Notes under the pieces: generated by a model
Database searches by the model: none
What the model saw: only the letters and a program-made list of their open reading frames with translations
What the model was told of the DNA's origin: nothing
In this document: one piece after another, positions 11,214-20,270 of the stretch
Layout: every line of letters begins with the position of its first letter
Numbering within the stretch: the stretch's first letter is position 1
Made by a program: the position numbers and the translations under genes
Origin: Achromobacter kerstersii
GTDB lineage: Bacteria > Pseudomonadota > Gammaproteobacteria > Burkholderiales > Burkholderiaceae_B
Direction of reading: 5' to 3'
Assembly (NCBI RefSeq): GCF_902859595.1
Contig: NZ_CADIJQ010000006.1
Coordinates: forward strand, 310,001 to 374,000
DNA length: 64,000 bases

Positions 11214-11277
11214 GCCCGATTACGAATTAGCCCTCGCGGACTAGCCCGATTTCGAACCCGTCCTGTCAGGACTAGCC
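11214..11277. repeat. Degenerate repeat at the DUF3717/sco1 convergent junction
   Basis: The 12-mer CCCGATTNCGAA occurs at 11215-11226 and 11245-11256, exactly 30 bases apart, and GGACTAGCC recurs at 11238 and 11269. The array fills most of the short gap between the convergent genes and runs into the last codons of the sco1-type gene. No clear terminator hairpin is seen. Confidence 0.5.
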
Positions 11278-11880
11278 TTTCAGCAGCGCCTGGATGTCGT
11301 GCGTCAGCGCGTCCACACCCAGGTTGTTGTTGGCCAGCACGCGCGATTCGCCCTTGCCATCCAGCAAATAGAACGCGGCCGTGTGGTCCATCGTGTAGGT
11401 GCTGCCATCCTTGGTGGGCGCCTTGGCGTAGTACGCCTTGAACGAGGCGGCCGCCTTCTTGATTTGGTCCGGCGTGCCGGTCAGGCCCAGAAAGCGCGGG
11501 TCGAACGCCGACACATATTGCTTGAGCACTTCCTGCGTATCGCGTTCCGGGTCCACCGTAATCAGCAGCACCTGCACGCGGTCGGCGTCCGGGCCCAGCT
11601 TCTTCATGACTTCGGTCAGCTCGGCCAGCGAGGTCGGACAGACGTCGGGGCATTGCGTGAAGCCGAAGAACACCACCACAACCTTGCCGGCGAAATCGGA
11701 CAGCTGACGGGTCTTGCCGTTGGTGTCGGTCAGTTCCATGCCGCGCCCAAGCTGGGTGCCGCTGATGTCGCTGCCTTTGAACGTGGGCGCGCTTTCGCCG
11801 CAAGCGGCCAGGGCGGCCGTGAAAGCGGCGGCGACGGTCAAGCGCAGAGCCAGCCGGCGGCTGGCGGAAAACATGGACAT
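11272..11880 (-). CDS. SCO1/SenC/PrrC family copper chaperone
   Basis: A 202-residue membrane-tethered or lipoprotein-like thioredoxin-fold protein that delivers copper to the CuA centre of cytochrome oxidase. Seen: an N-terminal hydrophobic segment ending AALAACGES (a possible lipobox), the copper ligands in FTQCPDVCPTSL (CxxxC), and the distal histidine in YTMDHTAAFYLLD. ATG at 11880 is chosen because a strong GGAGG lies six bases upstream; a TTG at 11886 is rejected. It is the last gene of the minus-strand oxidase block, 17 bases after ctaB. Confidence 0.95.
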   Translation of the reverse strand: MSMFSASRRLALRLTVAAAFTAALAACGESAPTFKGSDISGTQLGRGMELTDTNGKTRQLSDFAGKVVVVFFGFTQCPDVCPTSLAELTEVMKKLGPDADRVQVLLITVDPERDTQEVLKQYVSAFDPRFLGLTGTPDQIKKAAASFKAYYAKAPTKDGSTYTMDHTAAFYLLDGKGESRVLANNNLGVDALTHDIQALLKG

Positions 11881-11897
11881 CAACAACCTCCAGGGGG

Positions 11898-12791
11898 TCA
11901 GCGCAGCAGGCCGACCCAGTGGTCCACCAGCAGGGCGCCAAACAGCAGCGCCAGGTAGAGAATGGAAAAACGGAACATGCTGCGCGCAAGCTCATCGCTG
12001 TAGACGCGGTACAAGCGCCACGCATATGACAGGAACATGCCGCCCAGCACCAAGGCCGACAACACATACAGCACGCCGCTCATGCGGATGGCGTAGGGCA
12101 ACAGCGTCGTGGCCACCAGCGCCACGCTGTACAGCAAGATGTGCAGGCGCGTGAACTGGTTGCCGTGCGTGACGGGCAACATGGGCAGGCCGGCTTTGGC
12201 GTAATCGTGGTTGCGATACAGCGCCAGCGCCCAGAAATGCGGCGGCGTCCAGATGAAGATGATCAGCACCAGCACCCAGGCTTCCGCCGGCACAGAGTCT
12301 GCCACGGCAGCCCAGCCCAGCGCAGGCGGCATGGCGCCCGACAGGCCGCCGATCACGATGTTCTGCGGCGTGCGCGGCTTGAGGATGACGGTATAGATGA
12401 CGGCGTAGCCCACAAAGGTGGCGAAGGTCAGCCACATCGTCAGCGGGTTCACCAGCGTGTACAGCACGAACATGCCCGCGCCGCCCAACAGGCCTGACAG
12501 GCTCAGCACCTGGAACGCCGAGATCGTGCCGCGCGCCGTGGCGCGCCGCGCCGTGCGCAGCATGCGGGCGTCGACTTCCTGTTCGATCAGGCAGTTGATG
12601 GCGAAGGCGGCTGCGGCAAGCAGCCAGATGCCGATGGTGCCAAACAGCACACGGCGCATATCGGGAATGCCCGGAACGGCGAGAAACATGCCGATGACCG
12701 CGCAAAACACCGCAAGCTGCGTCACGCGCGGCTTGGTGAGTACGAGGTATTGGCGGAACAATCCGGGTTGAGGAGCGGCAAGACTGGTCAT
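11898..12791 (-). CDS. ctaB: Protoheme IX farnesyltransferase (heme O synthase)
   Basis: Adds a farnesyl group to heme B to give heme O, the precursor of heme A for the aa3 oxidase. The 297-residue UbiA-type membrane protein has the first aspartate-rich-equivalent region [15 protein letters not shown] and the conserved [20 protein letters not shown] and [13 protein letters not shown] motifs. The start at 12791 gives [20 protein letters not shown], the usual N-terminus; the upstream extension is rejected. It follows ctaA by 13 bases, so the two heme A genes are co-transcribed. Confidence 0.97.
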   Translation of the reverse strand: MTSLAAPQPGLFRQYLVLTKPRVTQLAVFCAVIGMFLAVPGIPDMRRVLFGTIGIWLLAAAAFAINCLIEQEVDARMLRTARRATARGTISAFQVLSLSGLLGGAGMFVLYTLVNPLTMWLTFATFVGYAVIYTVILKPRTPQNIVIGGLSGAMPPALGWAAVADSVPAEAWVLVLIIFIWTPPHFWALALYRNHDYAKAGLPMLPVTHGNQFTRLHILLYSVALVATTLLPYAIRMSGVLYVLSALVLGGMFLSYAWRLYRVYSDELARSMFRFSILYLALLFGALLVDHWVGLLR

Positions 12792-12804
12792 AGTGGACCC
12801 TATT

Positions 12805-13839
12805 TTAAACGCGCACCGAATTGGGGCCATAGCCCCCCGTCGGCGCGCGTCCCGCCGTGGACAAACGCACCATCAGCACCACGGCAGCCAAGGTCAGGCC
12901 GGCGGCGCCCCCATTGTGCAGCACCGCGATCAAGAGCGGCCACTGGAAGAAGATGGTCGTCAGGCCGGTAAACAACTGCGCGGCCAGCAATGCCAGCATC
13001 AGCGTGGCGGGGCCGCGCAGGCCGGGTTCCGCCCGCAGGCGCCAGGCCAGCGTGCCCAGGTACAGGAACACGACGAAGGCGAAATTGCGATGCACCCAGT
13101 GGATGGCGGTGAGTGCGGGCTGGGAAATCATCTCGCCAGATGGCAGTTCTCCCAGGCCCCGGATCACGGAGTACCCGCCGTGGAAGTCCATGTCCGGCAC
13201 CCATTTCCCGTGGCACATGGGAAAGTCCATGCAGGCCAGCGCAGCGTAGTTGGTGCTGACCCATCCACCTAACGTCACTTGCACCAGCAGCAAGCCGAAG
13301 CCCACGGCCACCCAGGGTTTCCAGCGCGCCGCAGCCGCGGCAATGGCCAGGTGCGGGCGTTCACGCGCGGACAACCAGGTCATCAGCGCCAGCACCGACA
13401 GCCCGAACACCAGATGCGACGTCACCACGGCTGGCATCAGCTTATGCGTAACGGTCCAGGCGCCAAACGCGCCCTGCACGCACACGGCGACAAGCGTCGT
13501 GATGGCCAGCGCCGGCGAACGGCCCAGTTCGCGGCGATAGCGCCACGCCATGTAGACGATGCCGATGATCAGCATGCCCAGAATCGTTCCGACGTAGCGA
13601 TGGATCATTTCGATCCAGGCTTTGGACAAGGTCACCGGGCCGAACGGCATGGCCTGGGAGGCTTCGTGGATGTCGCCCATGGCGCCCAGCGGCGTCGCGC
13701 TGCCGTAGCAGCCGGGCCAGTCGGGGCAGCCCAGGCCGGAGTCCGTCAGGCGCACGAAGGCGCCGAACATGATCAAGTCCAGCGTCAGGAACCAGGTGAA
13801 AAATACGAGCTTGCGATAACGCGCTTTGATGCGTTCCAT
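12805..13839 (-). CDS. ctaA: Heme A synthase (COX15/CtaA type)
   Basis: Oxidises the C8 methyl of heme O to the formyl group of heme A. The 344-residue protein has eight predicted membrane segments and the conserved [20 protein letters not shown] and EMIHRYVG (heme-ligand His) near the N-terminus, with a second bundle containing [11 protein letters not shown]. The ATG at 13839 ([14 protein letters not shown]) is chosen because the conserved part begins there; an ATG at 13866 is possible. It lies between the SCO-like gene and ctaB. Confidence 0.95.
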   Translation of the reverse strand: MERIKARYRKLVFFTWFLTLDLIMFGAFVRLTDSGLGCPDWPGCYGSATPLGAMGDIHEASQAMPFGPVTLSKAWIEMIHRYVGTILGMLIIGIVYMAWRYRRELGRSPALAITTLVAVCVQGAFGAWTVTHKLMPAVVTSHLVFGLSVLALMTWLSARERPHLAIAAAAARWKPWVAVGFGLLLVQVTLGGWVSTNYAALACMDFPMCHGKWVPDMDFHGGYSVIRGLGELPSGEMISQPALTAIHWVHRNFAFVVFLYLGTLAWRLRAEPGLRGPATLMLALLAAQLFTGLTTIFFQWPLLIAVLHNGGAAGLTLAAVVLMVRLSTAGRAPTGGYGPNSVRV

Positions 13840-13890
13840 GTCAACCAAATAAAAATGCACACACATGCGCACTCGCCGGGAAAGACTCCC

Positions 13891-14520
13891 TTAGCCAATG
13901 CGCGAGTTATAGACCAGCTTGCTGATGTCTTTGCGGACTTTCACGCCGTCAGCGTCGGCAGGGTACTGCATCATCAGGTTGCCCAGCGGGTCGATCACCC
14001 AGATCGGGTCTTGCAGGGCGGGCTGCCCGGCGGCCGAATCGCGCGCCAGCAGGTAGTGCGCCAGCTGATCCGGATTCACGCGCAGCATGACCGTGCCTTG
14101 ATACGCTTCCAGCACCTTGTCCGGCACCGGCGCATCGTCGGTAATGAACCAGACCCGCGCCAGGCGGTCCACGTTCTTGCCCTGGCTGGCGTGCGTGTTG
14201 CGCGTAATGTAGAGCTTGCGGGCGCAGCTTTCCGGGCACGCCGCGCCGTCGGCCGCCAGCAGCAACCATTTGCCTTTCAGGCTTTGCAGGTCAAACGGCT
14301 TGCCGTCCAGCGTGGTCAGCTTCAGTTCATTGGCAGCCGGCATCGGCCGTTGCGGCGACACCAGCGTGCCGTAGTTGGCGGAATCCGACGGCCACCATTG
14401 CGGGTTCATGTACACCACGAAGGCGCCCACGATGGGCGCCAGCGAACACAGAAACACCAGCACCATCGGCATCAGCGAGCGCTTGCGCGCAGGCGGGTTG
14501 GATGAAATGTCGCGAGCCAC
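13891..14520 (-). CDS. SCO-like, membrane-anchored thioredoxin-fold protein of the oxidase cluster
   Basis: A 209-residue protein with one N-terminal membrane helix (about residues 17-37) and a periplasmic domain. It has a CxxxC motif in GAACPESCARKLY, placed like the copper ligands of SCO proteins, and the domain ends VIDPLGNLMMQYP. The third copper ligand of SCO1, the histidine in a DHT motif, is absent at the matching position. It is therefore more likely a thiol reductase for copper-site cysteines, or a structural assembly factor, than a copper carrier; this is inference. Its place between surf1 and ctaA supports a role in oxidase assembly. Confidence 0.85.
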   Translation of the reverse strand: MARDISSNPPARKRSLMPMVLVFLCSLAPIVGAFVVYMNPQWWPSDSANYGTLVSPQRPMPAANELKLTTLDGKPFDLQSLKGKWLLLAADGAACPESCARKLYITRNTHASQGKNVDRLARVWFITDDAPVPDKVLEAYQGTVMLRVNPDQLAHYLLARDSAAGQPALQDPIWVIDPLGNLMMQYPADADGVKVRKDISKLVYNSRIG

Positions 14521-14557
14521 TTTATATCCTGGAAGAGTCGTTCATTGATGCGCGCGA

Positions 14558-15451
14558 TCAGGCCCGGGGGCCTGGCTCTGCGCGCTGGCGCATGCGCTTG
14601 ATGGCGCCCCCCAGCACCACCAGCCATGCGATGGCGGCAATCGAAGCAAACGCAAACCACTGCACGGCGTAGGACGTGTTCTTCTGAAAATCGACGGGCG
14701 GTTCTGGCCAGTCGCGTATGAGACCGTCGGCGCTGGCCGGGCTGGTTTGGCCGGGCTGGCCGGACTGGCCGGACTGGCTGGCTTCGCTGGTCTGGCTGGG
14801 CTGGCTGGGCTGGCTGGCGTCGCTGGGCAGGCTGGGCTGGCTGGTCTGGCTCAACACGACAGGCAAGAGGTTCAGGCCCGTGGCGCGCGCGTAGGTGTCC
14901 AGCGGCAGGTTCTGCACTTGCGGCGTTTTGCCGTCCGCCGCCGGTAACGCCGGCAGGGCGGATTGGTCCTGCCCGCCCAACGACCACAGTTCGAACATGC
15001 GCGGCACGCGTTCGGACAACTCGCCGGTCACCGTTTGCGGCCCTTCGGGCGTGGCGGGCAACACCGGTTCGCCCTGGCCCTGAATCACTCGCGGCAGCCA
15101 GCCACGCAGCACCAGCACCGCTTGCCGTGAGGTCGAATCCAGCAGCAGCGGCGTGGCCAGCCAATAGCCCGGGCGGCCATCGTGATTGCGGTTGTCGAGC
15201 AGTACACTGAATTGCGGCAACCATGTGCCAGTCGCCTGCGCCACGCGCCAAGGTACCAGCGAATCAGAGGGCGTGGCGGGGGTGAGCTGCACCGGCGCTT
15301 GCTTGCGGCCGGCTTCGATAGCGGCCAGAATGGCGCGTCGCTCATCGCTGCGACGCAACTGCCACTGCCCGAGCGACGCCAGAATCACCACGGCGATACC
15401 AAGCAGAAGTAGGGCAGCTACCGTGTAGCGGGTGGAGTGCGGTCGGGCCAT
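14558..15451 (-). CDS. SURF1-family cytochrome oxidase assembly protein
   Basis: A 297-residue protein with the SURF1 topology: an N-terminal helix (about 10-30, ending LGQWQLRRSDERR), a periplasmic domain and a C-terminal helix (about 260-280). The conserved QWQLRR, LDNRNHDGRPGYWLATPL and VLRGWLPR segments are present, and NTSYAVQWFAFA precedes the last helix. SURF1 proteins help insert heme A into subunit I. An unusual Ser/Gln/Pro-rich tandem insertion lies in the periplasmic domain at about residues 204-240. It is divergent from the DUF2909 gene, with 39 bases between the starts. Confidence 0.93.
   Translation of the reverse strand: MARPHSTRYTVAALLLLGIAVVILASLGQWQLRRSDERRAILAAIEAGRKQAPVQLTPATPSDSLVPWRVAQATGTWLPQFSVLLDNRNHDGRPGYWLATPLLLDSTSRQAVLVLRGWLPRVIQGQGEPVLPATPEGPQTVTGELSERVPRMFELWSLGGQDQSALPALPAADGKTPQVQNLPLDTYARATGLNLLPVVLSQTSQPSLPSDASQPSQPSQTSEASQSGQSGQPGQTSPASADGLIRDWPEPPVDFQKNTSYAVQWFAFASIAAIAWLVVLGGAIKRMRQRAEPGPRA
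14741..14849. repeat. 9-bp minisatellite inside the SURF1 gene
   Basis: A run of about a dozen imperfect 9-bp units built on GGCTGGCTG/GGCTGGTCT. It is in frame and encodes the Ser-Gln-Pro/Ser-Gln-Thr repeat. Because the unit is a multiple of three, length changes would leave the reading frame intact. Confidence 0.75.
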
Positions 15452-15490
15452 GTATCGTTGCTAATCACTCTATTTTGTCCGGAGACCACC

Positions 15491-15691
15491 ATGCGCGTTT
15501 TCGTCGTACTGGCCTTCATCGGAATTCTGGCCAGTCTGGCATCCGCCCTGGTCTATCTGATGCGGGACAAAGGGTCCACCAGCCGCACCGTCAATGCGCT
15601 GACCGTGCGCATCGGACTTTCGGTTGCGCTATTCCTGTTCGTGCTGTTCGCCCATCACATGGGCTGGATCGAAAGCACGGGGCTGCGCTGA
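15491..15691 (+). CDS. Twin-transmembrane DUF2909-type protein
   Basis: A 66-residue protein made of two membrane helices, MRVFVVLAFIGILASLASAL and the segment from about residue 40, joined by a short polar loop with LMRDKGSTSRTVNALTVR. Members occur next to cytochrome oxidase genes in betaproteobacteria, which suggests a role in oxidase assembly or stability. The ATG at 15491 is preceded by GGAG nine bases upstream (15480-15483). It is the only plus-strand gene inside the oxidase block. Confidence 0.85.
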   Translation: MRVFVVLAFIGILASLASALVYLMRDKGSTSRTVNALTVRIGLSVALFLFVLFAHHMGWIESTGLR

Positions 15692-15767
15692 TGGCCCCAG
15701 GCAGGATGGGTAGCGCGGGTTAATCGACAGCGTTGTTGCCGAGGAGTTCCCGCGCGTTATCCATCAC

Positions 15768-15789
15768 ACGTGCCCGCAAGCGGGCACGT
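15768..15789 (-). terminator. Hairpin at the 3' end of coxC
   Basis: ACGTGCCCG-CAAG-CGGGCACGT, a perfect 9-bp stem with a 4-base loop, begins seven bases after the coxC stop. There is no T run on either side, so it may stabilise the mRNA end or pause polymerase rather than terminate by itself. Confidence 0.55.
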
Positions 15790-15795
15790 CAGGCG

Positions 15796-16671
15796 TCAGA
15801 ACCAGTACACGAACAAGTACAGGCCCAGCCACACCACGTCCACAAAGTGCCAGTACCACGCCGCGCCTTCGAAGCCGAAGTGGTGGTCGGCGGTGAAGTG
15901 TCCCCGCATCAGGCGCACCAGGATCACCGTCAACATCGTGGCGCCCAAAATCACGTGGAAGCCGTGGAAACCGGTCAGCATGTAGAACAGCGAACCGTAT
16001 GCGCCCGAATTGAATTTCAGGTTCAGCTCGGTATAGGCGTGATGGTATTCGGCGGCCTGACAGGCCACGAAGACAAAGCCCAGGATGACGGTTGCGGCCA
16101 GCCAGAACATCGTCTTGCCACGATGATTTTCGCGCAGCGCATGGTGGGCGATGGTCAGCGTGACACCCGAGGACAGCAGCAGCGCGGTGTTGATCGTGGG
16201 CAGCCAGAACGGGCCAACCGTCTGGAATTCCTCAACCACGCCGGCCGGGCCGAAGTTGGGCCAGGCGGCCTTGAAGTCAGGCCACAGCATCAGGCGGTGG
16301 TCGATGTCGCCCAGCCACGGGGTGGTGATGGTGCGCGTATACCAGAGCGCGCCGAAGAACGCCGCGAAGAACATCACTTCCGAGAAGATGAACCAGCTCA
16401 TGCCCCAACGGTACGAGCCGTCGATGCGCTTGCTGTTCAAGCCCGCTTCAGATTCCTGGATGGCGTCGCCAAACCAGTAGTACAGCACCACGATCAAGCC
16501 GATGAACCCGGCCAGCACGGACCACTTGGCCCAGCTGACGCCGTTGATCCAGGCTGCGGCGCCCAGCCCCATGAACAGCAGCGCCACCGCCGTACGCACG
16601 GGGTGACCCGAGTCGGCGGGCACAAAGTAGTACGGTGCCTCTTTACCTTGAACCGAGTGGCTTGCACTCAT
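15796..16671 (-). CDS. ctaE: Cytochrome c oxidase subunit III
   Basis: A 291-residue membrane subunit of the aa3 oxidase. It has seven predicted helices and the conserved MSWFIFSEVMFFAAFFGALW, GPFWLPTINTALLLSSG, TGFHGFHVILGATML and WHFVDVVWLGLYLFVYWF segments. It supports proton uptake and long-term stability of subunit I and carries no metal. It lies 37 bases after the DUF2970 gene in the same direction as the other subunit genes. Confidence 0.98.
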   Translation of the reverse strand: MSASHSVQGKEAPYYFVPADSGHPVRTAVALLFMGLGAAAWINGVSWAKWSVLAGFIGLIVVLYYWFGDAIQESEAGLNSKRIDGSYRWGMSWFIFSEVMFFAAFFGALWYTRTITTPWLGDIDHRLMLWPDFKAAWPNFGPAGVVEEFQTVGPFWLPTINTALLLSSGVTLTIAHHALRENHRGKTMFWLAATVILGFVFVACQAAEYHHAYTELNLKFNSGAYGSLFYMLTGFHGFHVILGATMLTVILVRLMRGHFTADHHFGFEGAAWYWHFVDVVWLGLYLFVYWF

Positions 16672-16708
16672 GGCTTTCTCCCTGGTACAGATTTATAGAT
16701 TAAGTGAT

Positions 16709-16933
16709 TCAAGTCAGGCTTGAAACCGCCCAACGCACAATTAATACCAGCACAGTCACGAAGATTGCCGCTGCCAGCAGCCCAGCCAGAATCACGTGCA
16801 CCGGGTTCAGCTTGGCGCTGTCTTCCCGGTAGCCCGCGCCCTTGCGCACGCCGAAGAACCCCCACGCCACCGCCTTCATCGTCTGAAGGAAACTCAGCTT
16901 GCGCCGGGTGGTTTCGTGCAGGTCGTCGCTCAT
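16709..16933 (-). CDS. DUF2970-type small membrane protein
   Basis: A 74-residue protein with one C-terminal membrane helix (about residues 45-67) and the conserved cytoplasmic segment KAVAWGFFGVRKGAGYREDS. Homologues are found between coxA and coxC in betaproteobacteria and have no assigned activity. Context suggests an accessory role in oxidase assembly. Confidence 0.85.
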   Translation of the reverse strand: MSDDLHETTRRKLSFLQTMKAVAWGFFGVRKGAGYREDSAKLNPVHVILAGLLAAAIFVTVLVLIVRWAVSSLT

Positions 16934-16942
16934 GTTTCGGGC

Positions 16943-17068
16943 CTAATTGACCGCGTTTCCTGTCAGCAACGCTGAACCGCGCAACACGGTCCAGGCAAAC
17001 ACAGCGATGACAAAGGCCACGAGGACCAGTCCTGCAATCTTGTTACGGCGGCGCTGCTCGGGTGTCAT
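16943..17068 (-). CDS. Small cytochrome oxidase assembly protein (41 residues)
   Basis: A short gene starting at ATG 17068 and reading MTPEQRRRNKIAGLVLVAFV, then one membrane helix to about residue 27 and the end SALLTGNAVN. The position directly after coxA and the basic N-terminus plus single helix match the family called cytochrome oxidase small assembly protein. It lies nine bases before the DUF2970 gene. With that gene it fills the whole coxA-coxC gap, leaving no room for a Cox11/CtaG gene. Confidence 0.75.
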   Translation of the reverse strand: MTPEQRRRNKIAGLVLVAFVIAVFAWTVLRGSALLTGNAVN

Positions 17069-17099
17069 TGCTGTGCTACCTGGAACATGAAAGACGGGT

Positions 17100-18707
17100 T
17101 CACTTCACTTCGGGCGGGGTTTCGAAGGTGTGGAACGGCGCGGGCGACGGCACCGTCCATTCCAGCCCTTCGGCGCCTTCCCACGGCTTGGCGGCCGCGG
17201 GTTCGCCCTTGCCCATGTAGCAACGCAGAATCGCGTACAGGAAAATCAGTTGCGACAAGCCGAACCAGAACGCGCCAATGGTGGCCATCTGGTGGAACGT
17301 CGTGAACTGCGCGGCGTAGTCGGCGTACCGGCGCGGCATGCCGGCCAGGCCCAGGAAGTGCATCGGGAAGAAGGTCACGTTGAACGAGATCAGCGTCGAC
17401 CAGAAATGCAGCTTGCCCAGCTTTTCGCTGTACATGCGGCCCGTCCACTTCGGCACCCAGTAGTAGGCGCCGGCAAACAGCGCGAACAGCGAACCCGCCA
17501 CCAGCACGTAGTGGAAGTGCGCCACCACGTAATAGGTATCGTGCACCTGGATATCGATCGGGGCCACCGACAGGATCAGGCCGGTAAAGCCGCCCATCGT
17601 GAACACGAAGATGAAGCCGATGGAGAACAGCATCGGGGTTTCGAACGTCATGGAGCCGCGCCACATCGTGGCGACCCAGTTGAACACCTTCACCCCAGTC
17701 GGGATGGAGATGAGCATGGTGGCGTACATGAAGTAGAGCTGCCCGGTCACCGGCATGCCCGTCGTGAACATGTGGTGCGCCCACACAATGAAGGACAGCA
17801 CGGCAATCGACGCGGTGGCGTACACCATCGAGGCGTAGCCGAACAGCTTCTTGCGGGCAAAGGCCGGCACAATCGCCGACACGATACCGAACGCCGGCAA
17901 GATCATGATGTAGACCTCGGGGTGCCCGAAGAACCAGAACACGTGCTGGTACAGGACCGGGTCGCCGCCTGCGGCTGCGTTGAAGAAGCCCGTGCCGAAG
18001 TGGCGGTCGGTCAGCACCATGGTGATGGCGGCGGCCAGCACCGGCATCACGGCCAGCAGCAGGAAGGCGGTGATCAGCCAGGTCCAGCAGAACAGCGGCA
18101 TCTTCATCAGCGTGAGACCGGGCGCGCGCATGTTCAGGATGGTCACGATGATGTTGATCGCGCCCATGATCGAGGACGCGCCCATCAAGTGCATCGCAAA
18201 GATGCCCAGGTCCATACCCGGACCCATCTGCAAGGACAGCGGCGCATACAGCGTCCAGCCCGCGGCGGTGGCGCCGCCCGGCACGAAGAACGATGCCGTC
18301 AGCATGATCGCGGCCACCGGCAGCAGCCAGAAGCTGAAGTTGTTCATGCGCGCGAACGCCATATCGGATGCGCCGATCTGCATCGGGATCATCCAGTTCG
18401 CAAAGCCCACGAAGGCCGGCATGATGGCGCCGAACACCATGATGATGCCGTGCATGGTCGTGAACTGGTTGAACAGTTCGGGGCGGAAGAACTGCAAGCC
18501 CGGCTCGAACAATTCGGTACGCAGCAGCAAGGCGAGCGTGCCGCCTTCCAGCAACATGGCAAACGAGAAGATGAGATACATCGTCCCGATGTCTTTATGG
18601 TTCGTGGCGAATAGCCAGCGGCGCCAGCCCGTGGGCATGGCGTGATGGTGGTCATCGTGACCGTGGCCGTGGCCCGGCGACACGTGGTCTACAGTGACGC
18701 TGCTCAT
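17100..18707 (-). CDS. ctaD: Cytochrome c oxidase subunit I (aa3 type)
   Basis: The 535-residue catalytic subunit, which binds heme a and the heme a3-CuB centre and pumps protons. Twelve helices are expected. The metal ligands are visible: [19 protein letters not shown] (heme a His), [18 protein letters not shown] (CuB His with the Tyr cross-link), [11 protein letters not shown] (two CuB His) and [15 protein letters not shown] (heme a3 and heme a His). The N-terminus has a His-rich stretch (about residues 13-24). The start at 18707 is the only good one. It follows coxB after a 104-base gap with a strong hairpin. Confidence 0.98.
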   Translation of the reverse strand: MSSVTVDHVSPGHGHGHDDHHHAMPTGWRRWLFATNHKDIGTMYLIFSFAMLLEGGTLALLLRTELFEPGLQFFRPELFNQFTTMHGIIMVFGAIMPAFVGFANWMIPMQIGASDMAFARMNNFSFWLLPVAAIMLTASFFVPGGATAAGWTLYAPLSLQMGPGMDLGIFAMHLMGASSIMGAINIIVTILNMRAPGLTLMKMPLFCWTWLITAFLLLAVMPVLAAAITMVLTDRHFGTGFFNAAAGGDPVLYQHVFWFFGHPEVYIMILPAFGIVSAIVPAFARKKLFGYASMVYATASIAVLSFIVWAHHMFTTGMPVTGQLYFMYATMLISIPTGVKVFNWVATMWRGSMTFETPMLFSIGFIFVFTMGGFTGLILSVAPIDIQVHDTYYVVAHFHYVLVAGSLFALFAGAYYWVPKWTGRMYSEKLGKLHFWSTLISFNVTFFPMHFLGLAGMPRRYADYAAQFTTFHQMATIGAFWFGLSQLIFLYAILRCYMGKGEPAAAKPWEGAEGLEWTVPSPAPFHTFETPPEVK

Positions 18708-18728
18708 GATGGACTCCTTCCTGCTGAG

Positions 18729-18755
18729 TGCCGGCCCCGATCCACGGGACCGGCA
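18729..18755 (-). promoter_or_regulatory. Intercistronic hairpin between coxB and coxA
   Basis: TGCCGG-c-CCCG with CGGG-a-CCGGCA forms a 10-bp stem with one internal mismatch and a 5-base loop in the coxB-coxA gap. No T run follows on the minus strand. It may act as a transcript stabiliser or processing site that sets the coxB to coxA ratio; that function is inference. Confidence 0.5.
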
Positions 18756-18811
18756 GGGTATCTCTAACTAAACGGAACCGGTTCTATCGGTGGAGGAACG
18801 TGGGTGCGCAA

Positions 18812-19969
18812 TCAACGCGCAGCCGCGACGTCCTTCGGTAGAACCGTCGGGTCCTGCCCCTTGCCTGCATTGCTCCAGGCATGGCGCGTATAGCTGATGA
18901 CCGCTGCGATCTCGACATCATTGAGCTGCCCGCCGAATGCCGCCATCGCGGTGCCGGGCTTGCCCTTCAGCACGGTGTTGATCTGTTCGGCCTTGGGGCC
19001 CAGAACAACCTTGTCTCCGTCAAGCGGTGGGAAGCTGCCCGGAATGCCCTTGCCGTTGGCCTGGTGACAGGCTACGCAATTGGCGGCGAAGACTTTTTCG
19101 CCACGGGCAACCAGTTCGGCTTCCGTCCACTCTTTATTAGGATCGTCGGCGTTCGCCGCCATCTTCTTCTTTTGGTCTTCTACCCATTTGTCGTAGTCGG
19201 CTTGCGCCAGCACTTCAACAACGATGGGCATGAAGGCGTGGTCTTTGCCACAGAGTTCCGCGCATTGCCCGCGATAGATGCCGGGTTTTTCAGCACGGAA
19301 CCAGGCGTCGCGCAGGAAGCCGGGGATGGCATCCTGTTTGACGCCGAAGTCGGGAATCATCCACGAGTGGATCACGTCGGCCGCGGTCAGTACGACCCGG
19401 ACCTTTTTGTCCACCGGGACCACCATGTGGTTGTCCACTTCCATCAGATAGAACTCGCCCTTGGGCTCGCGGTTCTCGATCTGCGCGCGGGGCGTGGACA
19501 GCGTGGACAGGAACTTGACGCCAGCGGCGGAGCCGTCGAGGTACTCGTACCCCCACTTCCATTGATAGCCGGTGACCTTGATGGTGAGGTCGGCGCTTGA
19601 TGTGTCTTTCATGGCCACGACCGTCTTGGTGGCCGGTAGCGCCATGGCGATGACGATGATGAAGGGGATGACCGTCCAGGCAACTTCCACGCCCAGATGC
19701 TCATGGAAGGTTGCGGCCTTGTGCCCCCGTGACTTCCGGTGCGCCCAGATGGAGTAGAACATCACTCCGAACACACCGATGAAGATCACGATACAGATCG
19801 TGAGCAACAGCCAGTGCAGCCACATGATGTCGCGTGATATTGCTGTCACGCCTTCATGCAGGTTCAGCTGATTGACCTTCGGGCCGCCGGGCATGTCTTG
19901 CACCTGAGCACTGGCCACGCTGCCAATCAGCATCGCACAAGCCCCCAGTATCCCTCTCCACTTCTTCAT
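18812..19969 (-). CDS. ctaC: Cytochrome c oxidase subunit II with fused cytochrome c domain
   Basis: A 385-residue subunit II. A signal peptide (about residues 1-21, ending VASAQ) precedes two membrane helices and a periplasmic cupredoxin domain. The CuA ligands lie in YRGQCAELCGKDHAFMPI together with the His of ADVIHSWMIPDFGVK. A cytochrome c domain follows, with heme motif NCVACHQANG near residue 300 and an axial Met expected around AMAAFGG. Such caa3-type subunits carry electrons from soluble cytochrome c or directly from the bc1 complex. It is the first gene of the minus-strand oxidase block. Confidence 0.97.
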   Translation of the reverse strand: MKKWRGILGACAMLIGSVASAQVQDMPGGPKVNQLNLHEGVTAISRDIMWLHWLLLTICIVIFIGVFGVMFYSIWAHRKSRGHKAATFHEHLGVEVAWTVIPFIIVIAMALPATKTVVAMKDTSSADLTIKVTGYQWKWGYEYLDGSAAGVKFLSTLSTPRAQIENREPKGEFYLMEVDNHMVVPVDKKVRVVLTAADVIHSWMIPDFGVKQDAIPGFLRDAWFRAEKPGIYRGQCAELCGKDHAFMPIVVEVLAQADYDKWVEDQKKKMAANADDPNKEWTEAELVARGEKVFAANCVACHQANGKGIPGSFPPLDGDKVVLGPKAEQINTVLKGKPGTAMAAFGGQLNDVEIAAVISYTRHAWSNAGKGQDPTVLPKDVAAAR

Positions 19970-20270
19970 GCTTACCTCGAAACACGGCGCGAGGGCCCTT
20001 GTCGCCTAGTGGCACGAGTGTCACTTCAACAGGACTACGCGCAATTATTAGATGGCAGGGTTAAGCAGGGAAGATAGAGCGGCCCCCGCGTTCCCACTCG
20101 AAATCACAAAGAAACTGGCGGATTATAGCGGACACGCAAACAGATGTAAGACAAGCCTCTTGAATTCATGGCGCCCGCCCCCATCTGCACGCGCCACCCG
20201 TCCACCCCTTGACGCCCGCTGTAAACCGTGTGGCATAAAATCAGCGGCAACCTCATCACGACGCTCACCC
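19970..20270. promoter_or_regulatory. Divergent promoter region between ctaC and the Nudix gene
   Basis: Three hundred bases without a gene. It must drive the oxidase operon leftward and the Nudix gene rightward. An imperfect 18-bp dyad, AGTGgCAC-GA-GTGtCACT, lies at 20008-20025, about 40 bases upstream of ctaC, and could be an operator. I see no confident -35/-10 pair. Confidence 0.4.

Noticed and set aside
20052..20270. Longer N-terminus for the Nudix protein
   Set aside because: The 73 additional residues are Arg/Pro-rich, as expected for non-coding GC-rich DNA, and the domain begins at ATG 20271.
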